Shown here: one piece after another, positions 35,156 through 47,668 of the stretch | Position numbering within the stretch: the stretch's first letter is position 1 | Layout of the letters: each line of letters starts with the position of its first letter | The notes under the pieces: generated by a model | Told to the model about the DNA's origin: nothing | Database searches by the model: none | The model's input: only the letters and a program-made list of their open reading frames with translations | Made by a program: the position numbers and the translations under genes | Assembly (NCBI GenBank): GCA_963383645.1 | Contig: OY726572.1 | Span: 70,308,856 to 70,372,855 of the forward strand | Direction of reading: 5' to 3' | Source: Muscardinus avellanarius | Taxonomy: Eukaryota > Chordata > Mammalia > Rodentia > Gliridae | Length of the DNA stretch: 64,000 nt

Positions 35156-35867
35156 TTTATTTGAGATCTTGCATGATTCCATTTTAAGTATTGCCCTTCT
35201 TTAACAAAGATTATTAAATATTTTTCAAGTTGTTCTTCATAACCCAGTATTGTCTTATGATTCATAGCCCCACAGGGACTTTTGAAGTATGAAGGATGTT
35301 TGTCCTGGGGCCCCATCTGGAGTGTTATTTTTTTTTTTTAGCTCTTCTGTCTATTTTTGATCAGTTTTCAATCTTTGTGCTCATCAACAAGCTTTCAGCT
35401 GTCACTTCTGATTTCTATCTCTGTAAATGCTCCTCTTGAGCTACTTACCACTGCCCATTTCTAACATTCAGGCCAAAGTCCTGATGACTACAAAACCAGG
35501 CCTGCTGGAATTACATCCTAAGGTGGTGCTTTTAGAGTCAGAATGAGGGTCTGAAGAACAGGATGAGGAGGTAATTATTTGAACTGGTCAGGGACATTTT
35601 TGCTTGCTCTCCACTTTCTTAAGTTTCTTCTGTAAACCCGAGGCCCCTGGGTAAGTAAGCTGCAGAAAATTGAGACTGCCACCTTTATTTTAGGTATATT
35701 TTAGAAAAATAAGGTCAGCTTTATCTTAGGTATATTTTAGGTAAAAACACCTGTAACCTAGTTTTTTCCTTCATATTTTCTTTCAATTCTAGCTCACTAC
35801 ATTTGTCTCTCTTTCTATTCCCTTTGTCTCTCTATTACAAGCTTAAGAGTTAAAGAACTGACATTCC
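35156..35867. other. Unique sequence, no gene seen
   Basis: Contains a 37-bp local duplication of ttaggtatattttag at about 35690 and 35727. No further structure recognised. Confidence 0.4.
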
Positions 35868-36064
35868 ATCCAGACATTGTGGCCCATACCTGTAATCTCA
35901 GTACTTGGAAGGCTTGAGACAGGAAGATTATGGGCACCCGGCAAGCCTAGAAAAATTAGCAAGGCCCTCAACAACTTAGCAAGACCTCGCTTCAAAATAA
36001 AATACAAAATATAGCTGAGGTGTAGTGTGGTAGAAAGCCCCTGGGTTCAAAATTCAGATCGCGT

Positions 36065-36065
<1 letters not shown>
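35868..36065 (+). mobile_element. B1-dID SINE, old
   Basis: Sense dimer (cccatacctgtaatctcagt; gctgaggtgtagtgtggtag), with the CT/CA microsatellite attached to its 3' end. Confidence 0.75.

Positions 36066-36162
<97 letters not shown>
36066..36162. repeat. Compound (CT)n(CA)n microsatellite
   Basis: About 33 CT units passing directly into about 15 CA units. Confidence 0.95.
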
Positions 36163-36163
<1 letters not shown>

Positions 36164-36329
36164 CATTCCTCAAATTCAAGAAAAACAAAAACATATGAAT
36201 TAAATGGAAAATTGACTCCAGGGAAGACAGAATGGATTTCTAATGGGGAGAATTTGTCCTTGATTTCTTTGTTTTTTGTTTATGTAAGAGCAAAGTGTGG
36301 GACCCTGTATGCATTCAGAAACCAGCCTT

Positions 36330-36440
36330 GAATGGAATGTTAATACCTACCTGATGGAGCTGTTTTGACTATGAAATAAAATCACTTGAGAAAGTAGCTG
36401 GTACGCTGGTAAGATCTGATCAAATGTAAATACTTGAACA
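36330..36440 (+). mobile_element. MIR-like 3' fragment
   Basis: taatacctacctgatggagc and actatgaaataaaatcactt resemble the 3' half of a sense MIR. Weak. Confidence 0.4.
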
Positions 36441-36570
36441 GCATCTAATATAATTTACAGGATGTCATAAACTTGACTTAACATTAGACCTTCCTCAAGG
36501 AGGGTGAGGAGGTATCTTTTTCTGAAAGATTCTGGTATGCACAGATAGCTGAATGCAAGAGACTGAAGCT

Positions 36571-36812
36571 GAAGCTGGGTGCGGTGGTATATACCTGTAA
36601 TTCCAGTACTTGGGAGGCTGAAACAAGAGGATTGCAGGTTTAAGAGGCCAGCCTCAACAGTAACATCAAAGTTCACTGCCAGCCTCAGCTACTTAGTGAG
36701 CAACTTAGTGAGCCCCTGTTTCATAATAAAGAATTAAAAAAAAAAATAGGGCACGGGGTGTGCCTCAGAGGTAGAATGCCTCTGGGTTTAATCGCTAGTA
36801 TTACAAAGAAGA
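36571..36812 (+). mobile_element. B1-dID SINE
   Basis: Sense dimer from agctgggtgcggtggtatat with an expanded middle in which the 'agcctcag..acttagtgag' segment is duplicated. Confidence 0.82.
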
Positions 36813-36965
36813 AGAAAAAAAAAGAGGCCAGCCTCAGCAACTTAATGAGACCCTCAGCAATGTAACAAGACCCTGTTTCAAACTAAAAAGTAATTAAAAA
36901 AACCTAAAAGTGTAGCTTGGAAAGAGAATGCTCTTGAGTTTCATCCCCAATGCAAAAAATAAAAA
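36813..36965 (+). mobile_element. B1-dID SINE fragment in tandem
   Basis: Begins inside the B1 part (gaggccagcctcagcaactt) and continues through the ID part to catccccaatgcaaaaaat. Tandem to the previous SINE. Confidence 0.75.
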
Positions 36966-37636
36966 TGATAAATAAATAAGGGCTGTGTAATTTAAAGGCT
37001 GTGGAATGTGACTGTAACCTATTGGATCCGATAGGTTACTAGTCTGTTGCTTCTCATAGATCTTGAGCTTCTTGACGACTGGCGATATCTGATTTCTCTC
37101 TGTATTTCCAGGTTCCAACACAGTGCTCAGTGTGTTGTTGATACACCTAGTGTTTTTCGAATGATGAGTTGGACGGATGAATGCATAGTCATGAGGTGAT
37201 GTTGCCAGAAGCCCATGCGCTCACCACAACCCACCTCTTATCTAACCAGCTCTCCTGGGCACCAGACTTGGCAGGAAGGGCCAATTCATCCGTATTTCAT
37301 TGTGAAACTCAGTACCACACTGATGTGCTCTCGTTTGCTTTAGGAACCATGAAGGGATCTATTTTCTTTACTTTGCTTTTGAAATTGATTTTTATTTCTT
37401 CCAGGGCATTACTCTAAAATAAAAATAGAGTAGAACATTACTATAAACCAGACTCTTATTACCTATATTGAGATACAGAGCTGGCTAGTTCCAGCCCCTG
37501 AGACATAACAACTACATGCAATAAAAGTCCCATAGAACTCCCTGATGGATGGTGTTTGTTCTGTCCCTCAACTCTAGAATTAGACAATATTCTTCTAAAA
37601 TTCCTCTTTATAAAACTCTCTATAACAGAGGTTATT
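36966..37636. other. Unique sequence, no gene seen
   Basis: No repeat or coding evidence. Short near-palindromic attggatccgataggtt at about 37020. Confidence 0.4.
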
Positions 37637-37831
37637 TTTGTGGTACTAGGGATTAAACCTCCAAGCTATACCCCCCATCCCTTTAAATTCTTGTTTTTTA
37701 ATTTTAAAACAGGGTCTACCTACATTGGTGAGGGTCTCACTAGGTTGCTGAGGCTGCCTTGAATTCTGCAATCCTCCTGTCTCAGCTTCCAGAGTACTGG
37801 GATCTTAGGCACATGCAACCACACCTAGCTT
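37637..37831 (-). mobile_element. B1-dID SINE, old
   Basis: Antisense dimer: tgtggtactagggattaaac to gcaaccacacctagct. Confidence 0.8.
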
Positions 37832-38384
37832 TTTATAACAGAGAATTCAAGCATAAGTAAAAAGGCTAATGTTAACAGGGGCTTTATTTCATCATTGCTA
37901 TTCTCATTATAAATAAGAAATATTTTATTGCTTCCTCCAGACACAAAATTTTATTAAATATTGCCCTCTGTCACATGATATAACTTTTATAAATTCAATA
38001 AGCTAATACAAAGTACAAGTTATTAAAATTGCTTAATAATTTCTAAGACCAGTATATTTCTTTGGTGTTTATAGTATCCATGATGAGACTTAGAAACATC
38101 ACAAAAGCTTAAAATAATAATTAGAGTAAAAAAAACCCTTCATATTCTTTAGTGACTTTACTTGTTTCAAGAGTATTTCTTATCTTCTGTTTTCTTTCAG
38201 ATCTGTAAAATTTTAGAAACAGCATCTCTTTCAGCAGAGCTAAAGAAAGTAACTATGGATCTGGAACGTCCCTCAGAGTTTCAGTCCCCAGTGCAGCATG
38301 TTCAAAAGTAGGGCTTTCCAAAAAGAGCCAAACTCTGACTGTTCTACCCTCATCAGGAGATTAACCCATTTGATAGATTAATAA
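37832..38384. other. Unique AT-rich sequence
   Basis: No feature recognised. Confidence 0.4.
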
Positions 38385-38717
38385 TTGCAATGAGCTCTTG
38401 GAAGGTGGTGTTAACTATAGGAAGCTAAGCCTAGTTGGAGAAAAGAGGCCACAGGGGGAGTGTCCTGGCAGGGTGCTCCCTGTGCTCAGACCCTACTCTC
38501 TCCTCTCTCTCTTTCTCCCCCTCTACTTTCTGGGTGTATGAGCTGAGCAGCTTTCTTCCATGTCCTTCTGCCATGATGTTCTGCCTGACCTCAGTCCCAA
38601 AGCAATGAAGCCAGCCAACCATGGACTGGTACCTCAATAACTAGAGTCAAAATAGACCTTTTCCCCTTTAAGTTGTTTTACAAGTATTTGTCATGGAGAT
38701 GCAGAGCTGACTAGCAC
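38385..38717 (+). mobile_element. MaLR (MST/ORR1-like) LTR
   Basis: Shares ccatgatgttctgcctgacc, a 'caatgaagccagccaacca' block and the end gctgactagcacagg with the LTR at 30505. The middle carries a CT-rich run (ctctcctctctctctttctc). Confidence 0.7.
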
Positions 38718-38974
38718 AGGAAGTCTTAAAACTTTTGTAAACTATGCTAAACAAGTGTAGACACATTGACAGCGAACTATCCAATACCCATTTTCTTTCT
38801 CCTGTTTTCTTGCTAGGATAGCTCTAATATTGTTGGAGGTGAAATATGCTCCATTAAATATTCACCTTCCCTACCTTTTTACTAAGGGTTCATGGGAACC
38901 AGTGCATTCATCTTACCAGTGAGATGAGGCTGAATTCTACTCAGTGTCCCTGGCTCAGCTTCTGCCTTCCTGTT

Positions 38975-39357
38975 ACGGGCTGAAGGCTTGACCCTACACT
39001 CTGCACCCCTCCCCCAAATTTATATGTCCAAGCCCTGGTCCTCAGTGTGATGATATTTGGAGGTAAAACCTTTGGGAAGTAATTAGGTTTAGATTGGATC
39101 ATGGGGTAAAATTGCTCTGGTAGGATTGGCAACCTTATAAAAAGAGATGGAGAAAAGCGAGAGGGAAAAAGGGAGGGAATATCTTGTTCTTCCATGAGCA
39201 TGCACCATGCAAGGAAAGGCCATGTAAGTACACAGTGGAATAGCAGCTGTCTACAAGCCAGGGTGTAGGTTCTTGCCAAACACCAGATCTGCTGGCATGA
39301 TGGCCTTGGGCTTCCCAGCCTATAGGTTTGTGAGAAATAAGTTTCTATTGTTTAAAC
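38975..39357 (+). mobile_element. MLT1-like (MaLR) LTR, sense
   Basis: Good textual match to MLT1: caaatttatatgtccaagcc, gtgatgatatttggaggtaa, ggaagtaattaggtttagat, accttataaaaagagatgg, then gtttgtgagaaataagtttc. Its 3' end is cut off by LTR A. Confidence 0.85.
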
Positions 39358-40103
39358 TGAGGTAGGCTAGAAGAAATAAAATAGTTAGAAAGGAAACATA
39401 AAGGGAAAACAAGGAAAATGTAACTTCAATATGAAAGCCTGTGGCAAAGCCTGTTAGTCTCAAGTTTCTAACTTACACATCGGTCATAATTACCCTGAGC
39501 AGTGCCAGTGATCCTCAAAGAGATATTTACTGATCAGAAACAGAGGCTACACAAAAGATCCAGGAAAGTGGCTGGGCATTATGTTGGGGACTCACTTATG
39601 AAAAACCTTGAACTGTTAATTATCCACCCTAGGAATAGTTAAGCAGGGCAAATATCTGTTGGTCCAAAAACAGAGATCACCCAAAAGATTAATCTCCTTG
39701 GGCACTGTTCGCCATCTCACCTGTAAACAGTTTAAACATAAGAGCAATCTCCTTGGGCACTGTTAGCTGCCCTTGAGTAATCTAAACAAGAAAGATGCTT
39801 ATTGAGAGAATAGTGAAAGCCCCATTGGATCCCAAAGATGACCTTAAATCATCTTGTGACTACCAGATTGGGGGCATTCTCATATACTTTCTCCTGCCTG
39901 CCCAGCATGAAAGTCCACTATAAAAGAAGAGCTCTGTACTCCCAAAGCTTCTCTCTCACTTCTGAGGTGGCCCGCATTCTCCCTTGAGTGTGTATTTCTT
40001 ACTTTCTTAAATAAGTCTCTGTGTCTCTGACTGGGACATGCTGAAATTCTTTTTCATCACAGAACTCAAAGACCCCACCAATTCTGCATCTTCTCCCATG
40101 ACA
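39358..40103 (+). mobile_element. Solo LTR, family A, copy 1
   Basis: TGAGGTAG...CATGACA unit of about 746 bp matching the copy at 52191-53334. It has a TATA-like ccactataaaagaagagctc near 39919 and a poly-A-like ttaaataagtctctg near 40008, in the order expected for U3-R. U3 holds a 55-bp direct duplication around aatctccttgggcactgtt (39691 and 39746). It truncates the MLT1 3' end. Duplication not clear, boundaries within a few bases. No internal retroviral genes beside it. Confidence 0.72.
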
Positions 40104-40640
40104 AATCCTCCCCGTCTATGATATTTTGTCCTAGAAACTTGAGAAGAAAAACACTGGCCAAAGAGGGAAGGTGAGGCTGTGACTATCTTTCTCCTCTCTA
40201 TGTCTATATGATTTAAATATAAATGTGATGTGAAAGCTTAAGTAGCCATTTGTGATCACTGAGTGATAAGTATAGGATAGAAACTTATATACTAAGGGCA
40301 GAAGAGCAGGAAAAACCCATCTTGGGACCTTGATGGCATCTTTGAGCAGTTTGTATGTAATCATCTAGTTTCAGACTTCTTGTTATAGCCTTCTAGTTTC
40401 TGAGACTTCTTGTTACCTTGGAAAAGGAAACCATTATTTGTTTCAATGACTGAAAATTAGGTTTCTTGTTATTTGCAGCATACAGAAGTCATAAAACATA
40501 AGACATGGCTATGGTTCATTAGTTCTTTTTCTGTTTCTAGATATTTGAAAGATTTTGAAATTTGCTTCTTAGCAATTTCTCAAAGCAGCTGGGTACAGTA
40601 TCAATTAGGAGTATCAAATTAATCTTAACAAATAACTCTT
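40104..40640. other. Unique sequence, no gene seen
   Basis: Includes a duplicated 'gtttc(t)gagacttcttgtta' around 40370 and 40398. Otherwise featureless. Confidence 0.4.
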
Positions 40641-40829
40641 TTTTAGTACTAGAGATTGAACCCAGGGTCATTATATCTCTGAGCTATACCCCATTCCTTT
40701 TTTTTTTTTTTAAACTGAGTCTTACTATGTTTCTAAGGCTGCGTTGGAACCTGAGATTGTCTGGGCTCAGCTTCAGCCTTAGCCTCCCAAGTACTGGAGA
40801 TTATAGGCATGTGCCACCATACTAGGCTC
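40641..40829 (-). mobile_element. B1-dID SINE, old
   Basis: Antisense dimer: ttagtactagagattgaacc to tgccaccatactaggctc. Confidence 0.8.
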
Positions 40830-40892
40830 AATAAATAAAAATTTAAAGTTGTTACAATATCTTTAAGAAAAAGACAACAAAAAAAAATTTTG

Positions 40893-40975
40893 GTGGGGGT
40901 GGTGGGTTTTGGATATTGACCTTGTATAGAGTAAGCATATGTTTTATAACTAAGCTACATACATGCCCAGCCTTA
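40893..40975 (-). mobile_element. ID-like half, very old
   Basis: ggtgggttttggatattgac and aagctacatacatgcccagc resemble a decayed antisense ID part. Weak. Confidence 0.4.
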
Positions 40976-41440
40976 GGAAATTTGTTTGAGCCCCAGCTAT
41001 ATTCCTGTAAATATTCTAAGTAACTCCGATGATCTGGAGAAGTCACTGCATTTCTTAGCAGCATTTCTTTGGGGTTTTGTTTCTTTGGCTACTTCTCAGA
41101 AGCTGCGAGTACAGAAAACATGTTTGTGTCAGGACCTAGTAGACTGTATATATAGGTAGTTTTCAAGCTTAGGAAAAGTCCATTTCTATCATTAACAGAT
41201 GACACTGCTGGCTTTACTGGTTGCTTTGAAGGATCAGACATTTAGGTATCTGGATGCACAACTCACATGCCCATATTTTCTTTCATTTGTAGCTGCTATT
41301 GCAGGACTATCTTTCATCCGCCTCTCACTTCTACCTTTGCCTGCCTGTGCATTTGTGACAACGACTGTCATCTTGAAAAGATGACATTTGCATGTGCATG
41401 AAGTCTTTCACGTGATCAGACATTTCAAAATACTTAGGAT

Positions 41441-41624
41441 AGCCAAGCATGGCTGTGCACACCCGTCATCCCTGTGCTTGGGAGTCTGAAACAGGAGGAC
41501 TGTAGGTTCAAGACTAGCCTCAGAGATTTAGCAATCCTATTTCAAAAACAAAAATAGAAAGGCCTGGGGGTGTGGCTAGGAGGTAGAATGCCTCTGGGTT
41601 TAATCCCCATAGCATAAAACACAA
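41441..41624 (+). mobile_element. B1-dID SINE
   Basis: Sense dimer: agccaagcatggctgtgcac; ggcctgggggtgtggctagg. Confidence 0.83.
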
Positions 41625-42027
41625 ACTAAAAGCAAATACTTAATATAGAGGCCTAGTCTGTGAAGAACCAACCAACAAATACCAATTCATTAACCAACCA
41701 ACCAAATAAAACTCTTTGGCTTACATAGATTATCAGCCCCAACTAAAGCTATAAAACAGAAAAAATCTTTTGTTGATGTGTTTGTTGTACTCTTCTACTG
41801 CATTTTATATGTTCTATTTCTTCTCCTCCTCCCATAAAACTGAACAACCCAGTAGCTCAGTTTTTTTATTATGTGGTCTTGGGTCTTGTATTCTTAATCT
41901 TTCTACATATTCAGTTGCTACCCTAGCAAATATGCCTTATGTCCTTCTCCCTCAGAATTTCTTTCTTCAGTAGATGTCATGTTGAAGGGGAACTGACTAT
42001 GAAAATTTTAAATAATGTTTAATATAA

Positions 42028-42246
42028 GCTGGGTGTGGTGGCGCACACCTGTAATCCCAGTATTTTGGAGGCTGAGACAGGAGGAACACAGGTTTGAGGA
42101 CAATCTCAGCAATGTAGTGAGTCTCTCAATAACCTAGTGAGAACCTCTTTCAAAATAAATAAGAAAATAGGACTGTGGGTGTAGCTCAGAAGTAGAATGT
42201 CCCTGGGTTCAATCCTCAGCACTGCTACCAGCACCACCACCTAAAA
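42028..42246 (+). mobile_element. B1-dID SINE
   Basis: Clean sense dimer: agctgggtgtggtggcgcac; aggactgtgggtgtagctca; gggttcaatcctcagcac. Confidence 0.88.
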
Positions 42247-43172
42247 AATCCTTAATATATTTATTCTTAAAATTTATTTGGATTATAAAAGTGCCATTGC
42301 TATTCAAAATAATTTATAGCTACTGGAGGTACTAATCTATGACATTAACAGAGGCCTATTACTACTGGCAGTATTTGGGAAATGAGGTACATTCTTTTTT
42401 ATTCTCACCAGTGTTAGATGGGCTGTTTTCTAAATCAACTTAAAATGGTTGACTTTACTTTAATGGTTTCACATAGCTCCTGATCAATGGGGAAAATAAA
42501 ATTACAGGGACTATTTTTTAAGCTGATAAATGGAGCCATGAGAGATTTAGCTATTCTCATAATTTTTCTTTTCAATGTCACACAATGACTTGTTGGTAGG
42601 ACCAGGTTGAATTTAACCTAGTTTTAACTTAGCATGTTCTTTGTAAATTGCTACAGGCGTTATGGATCTGTGTTCTTGCCATGGCCAATATTTATTCAGA
42701 AATAGTCAAGGTCAGATTTTCAATTCTATCAGGGAGCAATTGCATGGAAAACAACCGGATTGGCTAAGAGGTAAGTGATCAGAGTATGCCCCAAAGAGCC
42801 AGATTGACCGTGCAACAATTTCCTCTTGAAATGTGCTCATCTGTAGCCTAACTCCTGATAAATATAAATCAGCGCTATTTAAATAGCTTCCTGAAGGAAC
42901 ACTGTGCCATTCTAAAAGTGCTCATCTTCCAATGGATTGTTAACTAAATGACCACGTATCTGAATAATGAGACCATTGGAGAACTTGTTAGATGTCTTGA
43001 TGTGTAAATAGTAACCACTTTGAATTCACAGAGCATATATAATTAAAAATAAAAACAACTTCTTTTAACTAAAATCCAAATAAGAAAAAAAATAATTCTA
43101 AGTCATGGTCTTTAGGGAGCAGGAGGGGAGTGAGTAGACAGCATAGTAGGATGGTCTTGTAAAACTGAAGTG
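42247..43172. other. Unique sequence, possible conserved noncoding element
   Basis: 42640-42990 is free of repeats, balanced in composition and dense in short motifs (aatcagcgctatttaaatag). This is a candidate regulatory block by appearance only. Confidence 0.35.
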
Positions 43173-43301
43173 ATGGCCAGGGGTGGTGGTGCACACCTGT
43201 AATCTCAGTATTTGGGAAGCTGAGACAGGAGGATCACAGGTTCAAGGCCAGTCTCAGCAAATTAGTGAGATCCTTACCAATGAGACCTTGTTTCAAAAGG
43301 A

Positions 43302-43345
<44 letters not shown>

Positions 43346-43432
43346 GTTGGAATTGTAACTCAGAGGTAGAATGCTCCTGGGCTCAATACCTACTACTAAA
43401 CCCATCAACCAACCAACCAACCAACCAAAGAA
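43173..43432 (+). mobile_element. B1-dID SINE with (GAAA)n linker and (CAAC)n tail
   Basis: Sense dimer from ggccaggggtggtggtgcac. The middle A-rich linker has expanded to (GAAA)n at 43300-43345; the ID half ggaattgtaactcagaggta follows, with a (CAAC)n tail at about 43406-43430. Confidence 0.85.
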
Positions 43433-45274
43433 CAACAAAATACCTGAGTGGGCAACCTGATGCTAACACTCGGATACAGATATTTTCATTTCTGTTTCTG
43501 TAAGAAAAAGCTAAGTGTGACCATTTGTCAACACCTGGAAAGAACTTTGAAGAGGTAACTGTGCATCATCTAAAAGGATTTTCTCAGCAACAGTCTGTCA
43601 GAGGAAAATATTAGTCAGTTTAAGGAAAGGCAACATTAAATGGGCATAAAGAATTGCTTTGAAAGTTGAAAAACCCAGAAGGTTGAACTTTTGCAATCTA
43701 TAAAACTCCATAATTCTTCTTTTCAAATATTTTTTCTTTTTGAGGTGGATTTATTAGGAAAATCCTCAGGTTATCAAGGCTCTTGTCAGCAGTGGTAAAA
43801 GTGCTTTAGAATGACTGAATCATTCTTTAGAATTCTGTGATATTATTTTGAAGCTGGGGATTCATGGACAGAAGAAAGGATTCGGGAATCTCTGTATTTA
43901 ACTCTTACGCCCTGTGGTTGGAAACATGCTGAAAACATGTGTCTAAATTAGCACTCTACTGATCCCTCTCTTCTCTGGTTAGGAGAACCTGTAGCGGGCC
44001 AGTTTTCACACTTGGTGGCTTTCAAACTTTAGAAATAAGCAGCCAATTGTCTTTATTTTTCTCTTCTTCTTGCCGTACAAAGTAGAAGAGACTTTGGAGA
44101 GTACTTTTGTCAAAGCATTTTTTTTCTCCTGTACTCCGGATGTTGTTTGTCTTACACAATAGGGTTTGAGTACGTTGTGTGTTTCCTGATTAGTGTTTCT
44201 GATTAGGACACGGCTAATCATCTAAAATAAGTGCTGCTGGGTATTTTTGGACTTCACATAAATATACATGAATGTGGATGGCAGGAGCGTCGTAAATAAC
44301 AATGCCACGCTGAGTGATTAGAGTCTAATATGCTATGTTGTCAGGGAAGAAATGTGGGTTCAATTTCCAGTGGTAGCCTCTTATAACTCACCCGGATCTT
44401 AGAGCAATGGGATCCTGACCCTGTCGGAATGTGCACTGGGTGTTTTGCTCTCAAACCAGAAAAAAGAATCAGCTTCCTAATTCCAGAATTTTACTTCCCT
44501 TTTAATGTTCATTTTGGGATTTGAAGTACAGGACCAATTGCATGGGCTCATTTCTGTATGTCAGAGGTTGTTATTGGTCTTTGAGAAAAGGAAGGAAGAG
44601 GAAAAAATTCACAAGTGAATAAATATATACTTGTCAGTCTGATACATTAATCACATGGATGCTTTAAGAATGAATGAGAATTTTTAAAAAATTAACTTCT
44701 TCATGCCAGGTGGCACACAATCTCTCTTTTTGCAATCCATCTTTATGCCAGGTGGCAAATGACCTTCTCTGCTTTTGTGAGTGTCTGTCTTGCAGATGAG
44801 TGCTGCCTTTGCAACCCAAGCGCCCACGTTAATTCACAGGCTGTCCCCTCCTCTCCTTGTCCACAGCTGTTTGCCTGCAGATGGTCTTAGGGACTGCACT
44901 GAGCCGTCTTCTGTTTATAGGTGATGAAGTCGAGATGCAGAGATGAAGACATTGGCCTTGAGTTATGGCCTGACACGGTGCCAAAGACAAGAACTCCAGG
45001 CTTTCTAATTCCCAGTTCTGTGAAACACCAGTTTTTATTTTCTCCTCATCTCGGCTTCATAGTCTCTTCTGTAAATCAGGCCCAGTGGCCCCACCACAAA
45101 CACTGCCTGGCAAACCCAGCACTTAACACCGTGTAAATGGGCTGTCAGGACTCACAGGACAAGAATCTAAAATAAATGACCTGAAGCTGGCTTCAAGAAT
45201 ATGAGCCGACCCCATGATTTTAATTCCTGCTCCCTTCCTAAATTCCACTGACATGGTTAAAGGAATGTAAAACC
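43433..45274. other. Unique sequence, no gene seen
   Basis: Includes a short direct repeat atgccaggtggca at 44703 and 44746. The open frame at 44921 has no domain features. Nothing else recognised. Confidence 0.4.
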
Positions 45275-45283
45275 AGGAAAAAT

Positions 45284-45913
45284 GATCCAGCAATATCAAT
45301 TCTGGGTATCTACCCAAAAGAATGAAAACCATAGTGCCAAACTAATGCATGCGTATCTATTTTCATAGCCACACAATTCACACTTGTCAAACTATGGAAC
45401 CAGCCAAGATGTCCATCAATAGATGAATGGATTACAAAACTGTGGGGTATGTACACAATGGAATTTTACTCAGCCATAAAGAAACACACAAGAACAGCAT
45501 TTACAGGGAAATGGATGGAACCAGAGGACATTATGCTAAGTGAGATTCGTCAGTCACAAAAATTAAGAAATCAGATTCTCTCCCTATTATGCAGAAGCTA
45601 GGGAGAAAAGGAGTCATAGGAGGAAATCTAGACAAAGGAGAAACTATATAAGCAAAAAAGGTGACCTAACTGAGGGGGATGGAAGGGAGGAAGAAGGAAA
45701 TTCCCTAATGTACATGATGTACATTCACAAACACATCAGAGTCAATCACTAAGACAAACATGAGGAGGAGGGAGGGGGGAGGGAATGGGGTTGGAATTGG
45801 GGAAGGGCTAAATCGGAGTTGTGTGCATGTATGCCTCTATCAGCTTGTAGATACTCCATGAAGATGTCTGACTACAATGCACTAAAAAAAGAAAGAAAGA
45901 AAGAAAAAAAAAA
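45284..45913 (+). mobile_element. L1, 5'-truncated, sense
   Basis: The last about 630 bp of an L1: ORF2 end (tcaattctgggtatctaccc, atggaattttactcagccat), 3' UTR with the G-rich tract gagggaggggggaggg near 45768, then tgcactaaaaaaagaaag. The duplication aggaaaaat is at 45275-45283 and 45914-45922. A good type copy for the L1 3' module found in the composite elements here. Confidence 0.9.
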
Positions 45914-45922
45914 AGGAAAAAT

Positions 45923-46425
45923 CTGCATGGGTTACAAAAACCAGGAGAAAAGCCTTCCATCTGCCAGGGGAATGTCAGCAAAATGCAGCTGAAGTAGGTA
46001 GCAAGCTCTGAAGGGGTTCTTGATGGCCTGTGAGTCACTGCATGGCAGCAAAAATTGGCTTGAGGGAGGAGTGGGTACATCCCCAAATAGAGAGCCACTG
46101 GGAGCTGGGCAGGTGGACTGCAGATCCCTGCTCTTCCAGAAACCGTGGGATGTGCAAATGTCAACAAATAGTGGCCGGCATCTGCCCCTGAGTCTTCAGT
46201 TAGCATTTGCTGCAGAGGGGCTGAGCTTCCCTGACAAGTCAGGGAAATTTCTCCCTCCAGGCTAGACCTTCTACCTAACACCTTTATAGAATTCAGAGCA
46301 AAAGTTCAGCTTTTTAAACTCAGTGCCGAGCTCACAGTTTTCACGCACACACCTGAATCTCTTGTGAAGACCATTTTCTCACCTTTCTTTCTTCCTTTTC
46401 TTTCCTTCCCTCCCTTCCTTTTCTC
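45923..46425. other. Unique sequence, no gene seen
   Basis: Moderate GC. Open frames on both strands overlap one another and have no recognisable domain. Confidence 0.4.
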
Positions 46426-46488
46426 TTGTGATAGTAGAATTTGAACCCAAGGGCATTCTACCTCTTAGCTATACTCATAGCCCTATTT

Positions 46489-46531
<43 letters not shown>

Positions 46532-46683
46532 TTCATTCATTTATTTTGGTTTTAGAACAGGGCAGGGTCTTGCTAGGTTGCTGAGGAACTCTCTTAGTTG
46601 TTGAGGCTGGCTTCAAACCTGTGATCTTATTGTCTCTGCCTCCCAAGTACTAGGATTACAGGCATGCATCACCATACCTGACT
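46426..46683 (-). mobile_element. B1-dID SINE with (ATTT)n linker
   Basis: Antisense dimer: gatagtagaatttgaaccca; (ATTT)n at about 46489-46545; head gcatgcatcaccatacctga. Confidence 0.83.
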
Positions 46684-47211
46684 CCATTTTCTTTTTCCTC
46701 AGCTTCAAGGTGGGAGTTTTTACATGTCTGAATGTCACTTATCGCAGAGGTACATGCTGCCACAGTGCTATGGGGGAAGAAGTCATGGTGGTAGAGAAGT
46801 GTCCAGGCTTTATGGTTGAGTCTTAGTGGGCTGGGCTTCTCTTCTAGTGACTTGGAAACTTTGCTATAACCTATGGCTCCTCTGTCTAGGACACGGAGGG
46901 CAGGGATTTGGCTGATCCTGAAATCCATTCACAGCTTTTAAAGCTTAATATCAATTCACCTCTTCTCAGATAAAGACCTATTAAATTGGCCTAGTTGGAT
47001 GCCATCGAATATAAAGAACATTCCAGATTCTCTCAAAGCATAAGTACTTCAACATCTGCAGACTTCGTAGTCAAAATACAGCCTGGGTGGGCGACACACA
47101 CGTTTTTCTTTCTCTAATCTCACTGTTCTTTCGCAGTGCATCCACACAGCAGCTTAAAGGAATTGCATTGTACCTTGTCCAGGAACAATTTTTTTTACAG
47201 TACACATAATT

Positions 47212-47312
47212 TTTTAAACTTATCAGTTATACCCCAGCCCTTTTTATTTTTCATTTTGAAACAGTCTTAACTACATAGCTGAAGCTATCCTGGAAACTGT
47301 GATCCTTCTTTT
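47212..47312 (-). mobile_element. B1-dID SINE fragment
   Basis: Antisense piece across the dimer joint: ttataccccagcccttttta, attttgaaacagtcttaact, aaactgtgatccttc. Confidence 0.65.
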
Positions 47313-47463
47313 TTGAAGAAATCATTTTGTGAAGTGCACCAAGGGAACTTATTCTTATTAGTGTGTTCCTGTTAGTACCCAATAAGACTGGGCTAGGTGC
47401 AGCAATTGGTCTGCCCAAGACTCACTTCTAATGCAAGAATTCAAGTCAGAAAAGAAAGGGCTC

Positions 47464-47668
47464 TGCCAGGTGTGGTGGTGCACGCTTGTAATCCCAGCAT
47501 TTGGGGGCTGAGACAGGAGGATCTGGGTTCGCAACCAACCTCAGCTACTTAGTGAGGTCCTTTGCAACTCATTGAGACTTTCCTTCAAAATAAAGAATAA
47601 AAATAGGACTGGGGGTGCAGCTCAGAGGTAGAATGCCCCTGGGTTCCATCCCCAGTACCACAAAAAAT
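47464..47668 (+). mobile_element. B1-dID SINE
   Basis: Very regular sense dimer, useful as a family reference: gccaggtgtggtggtgcacg; gactgggggtgcagctcaga; ggttccatccccagtaccac. Confidence 0.9.
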
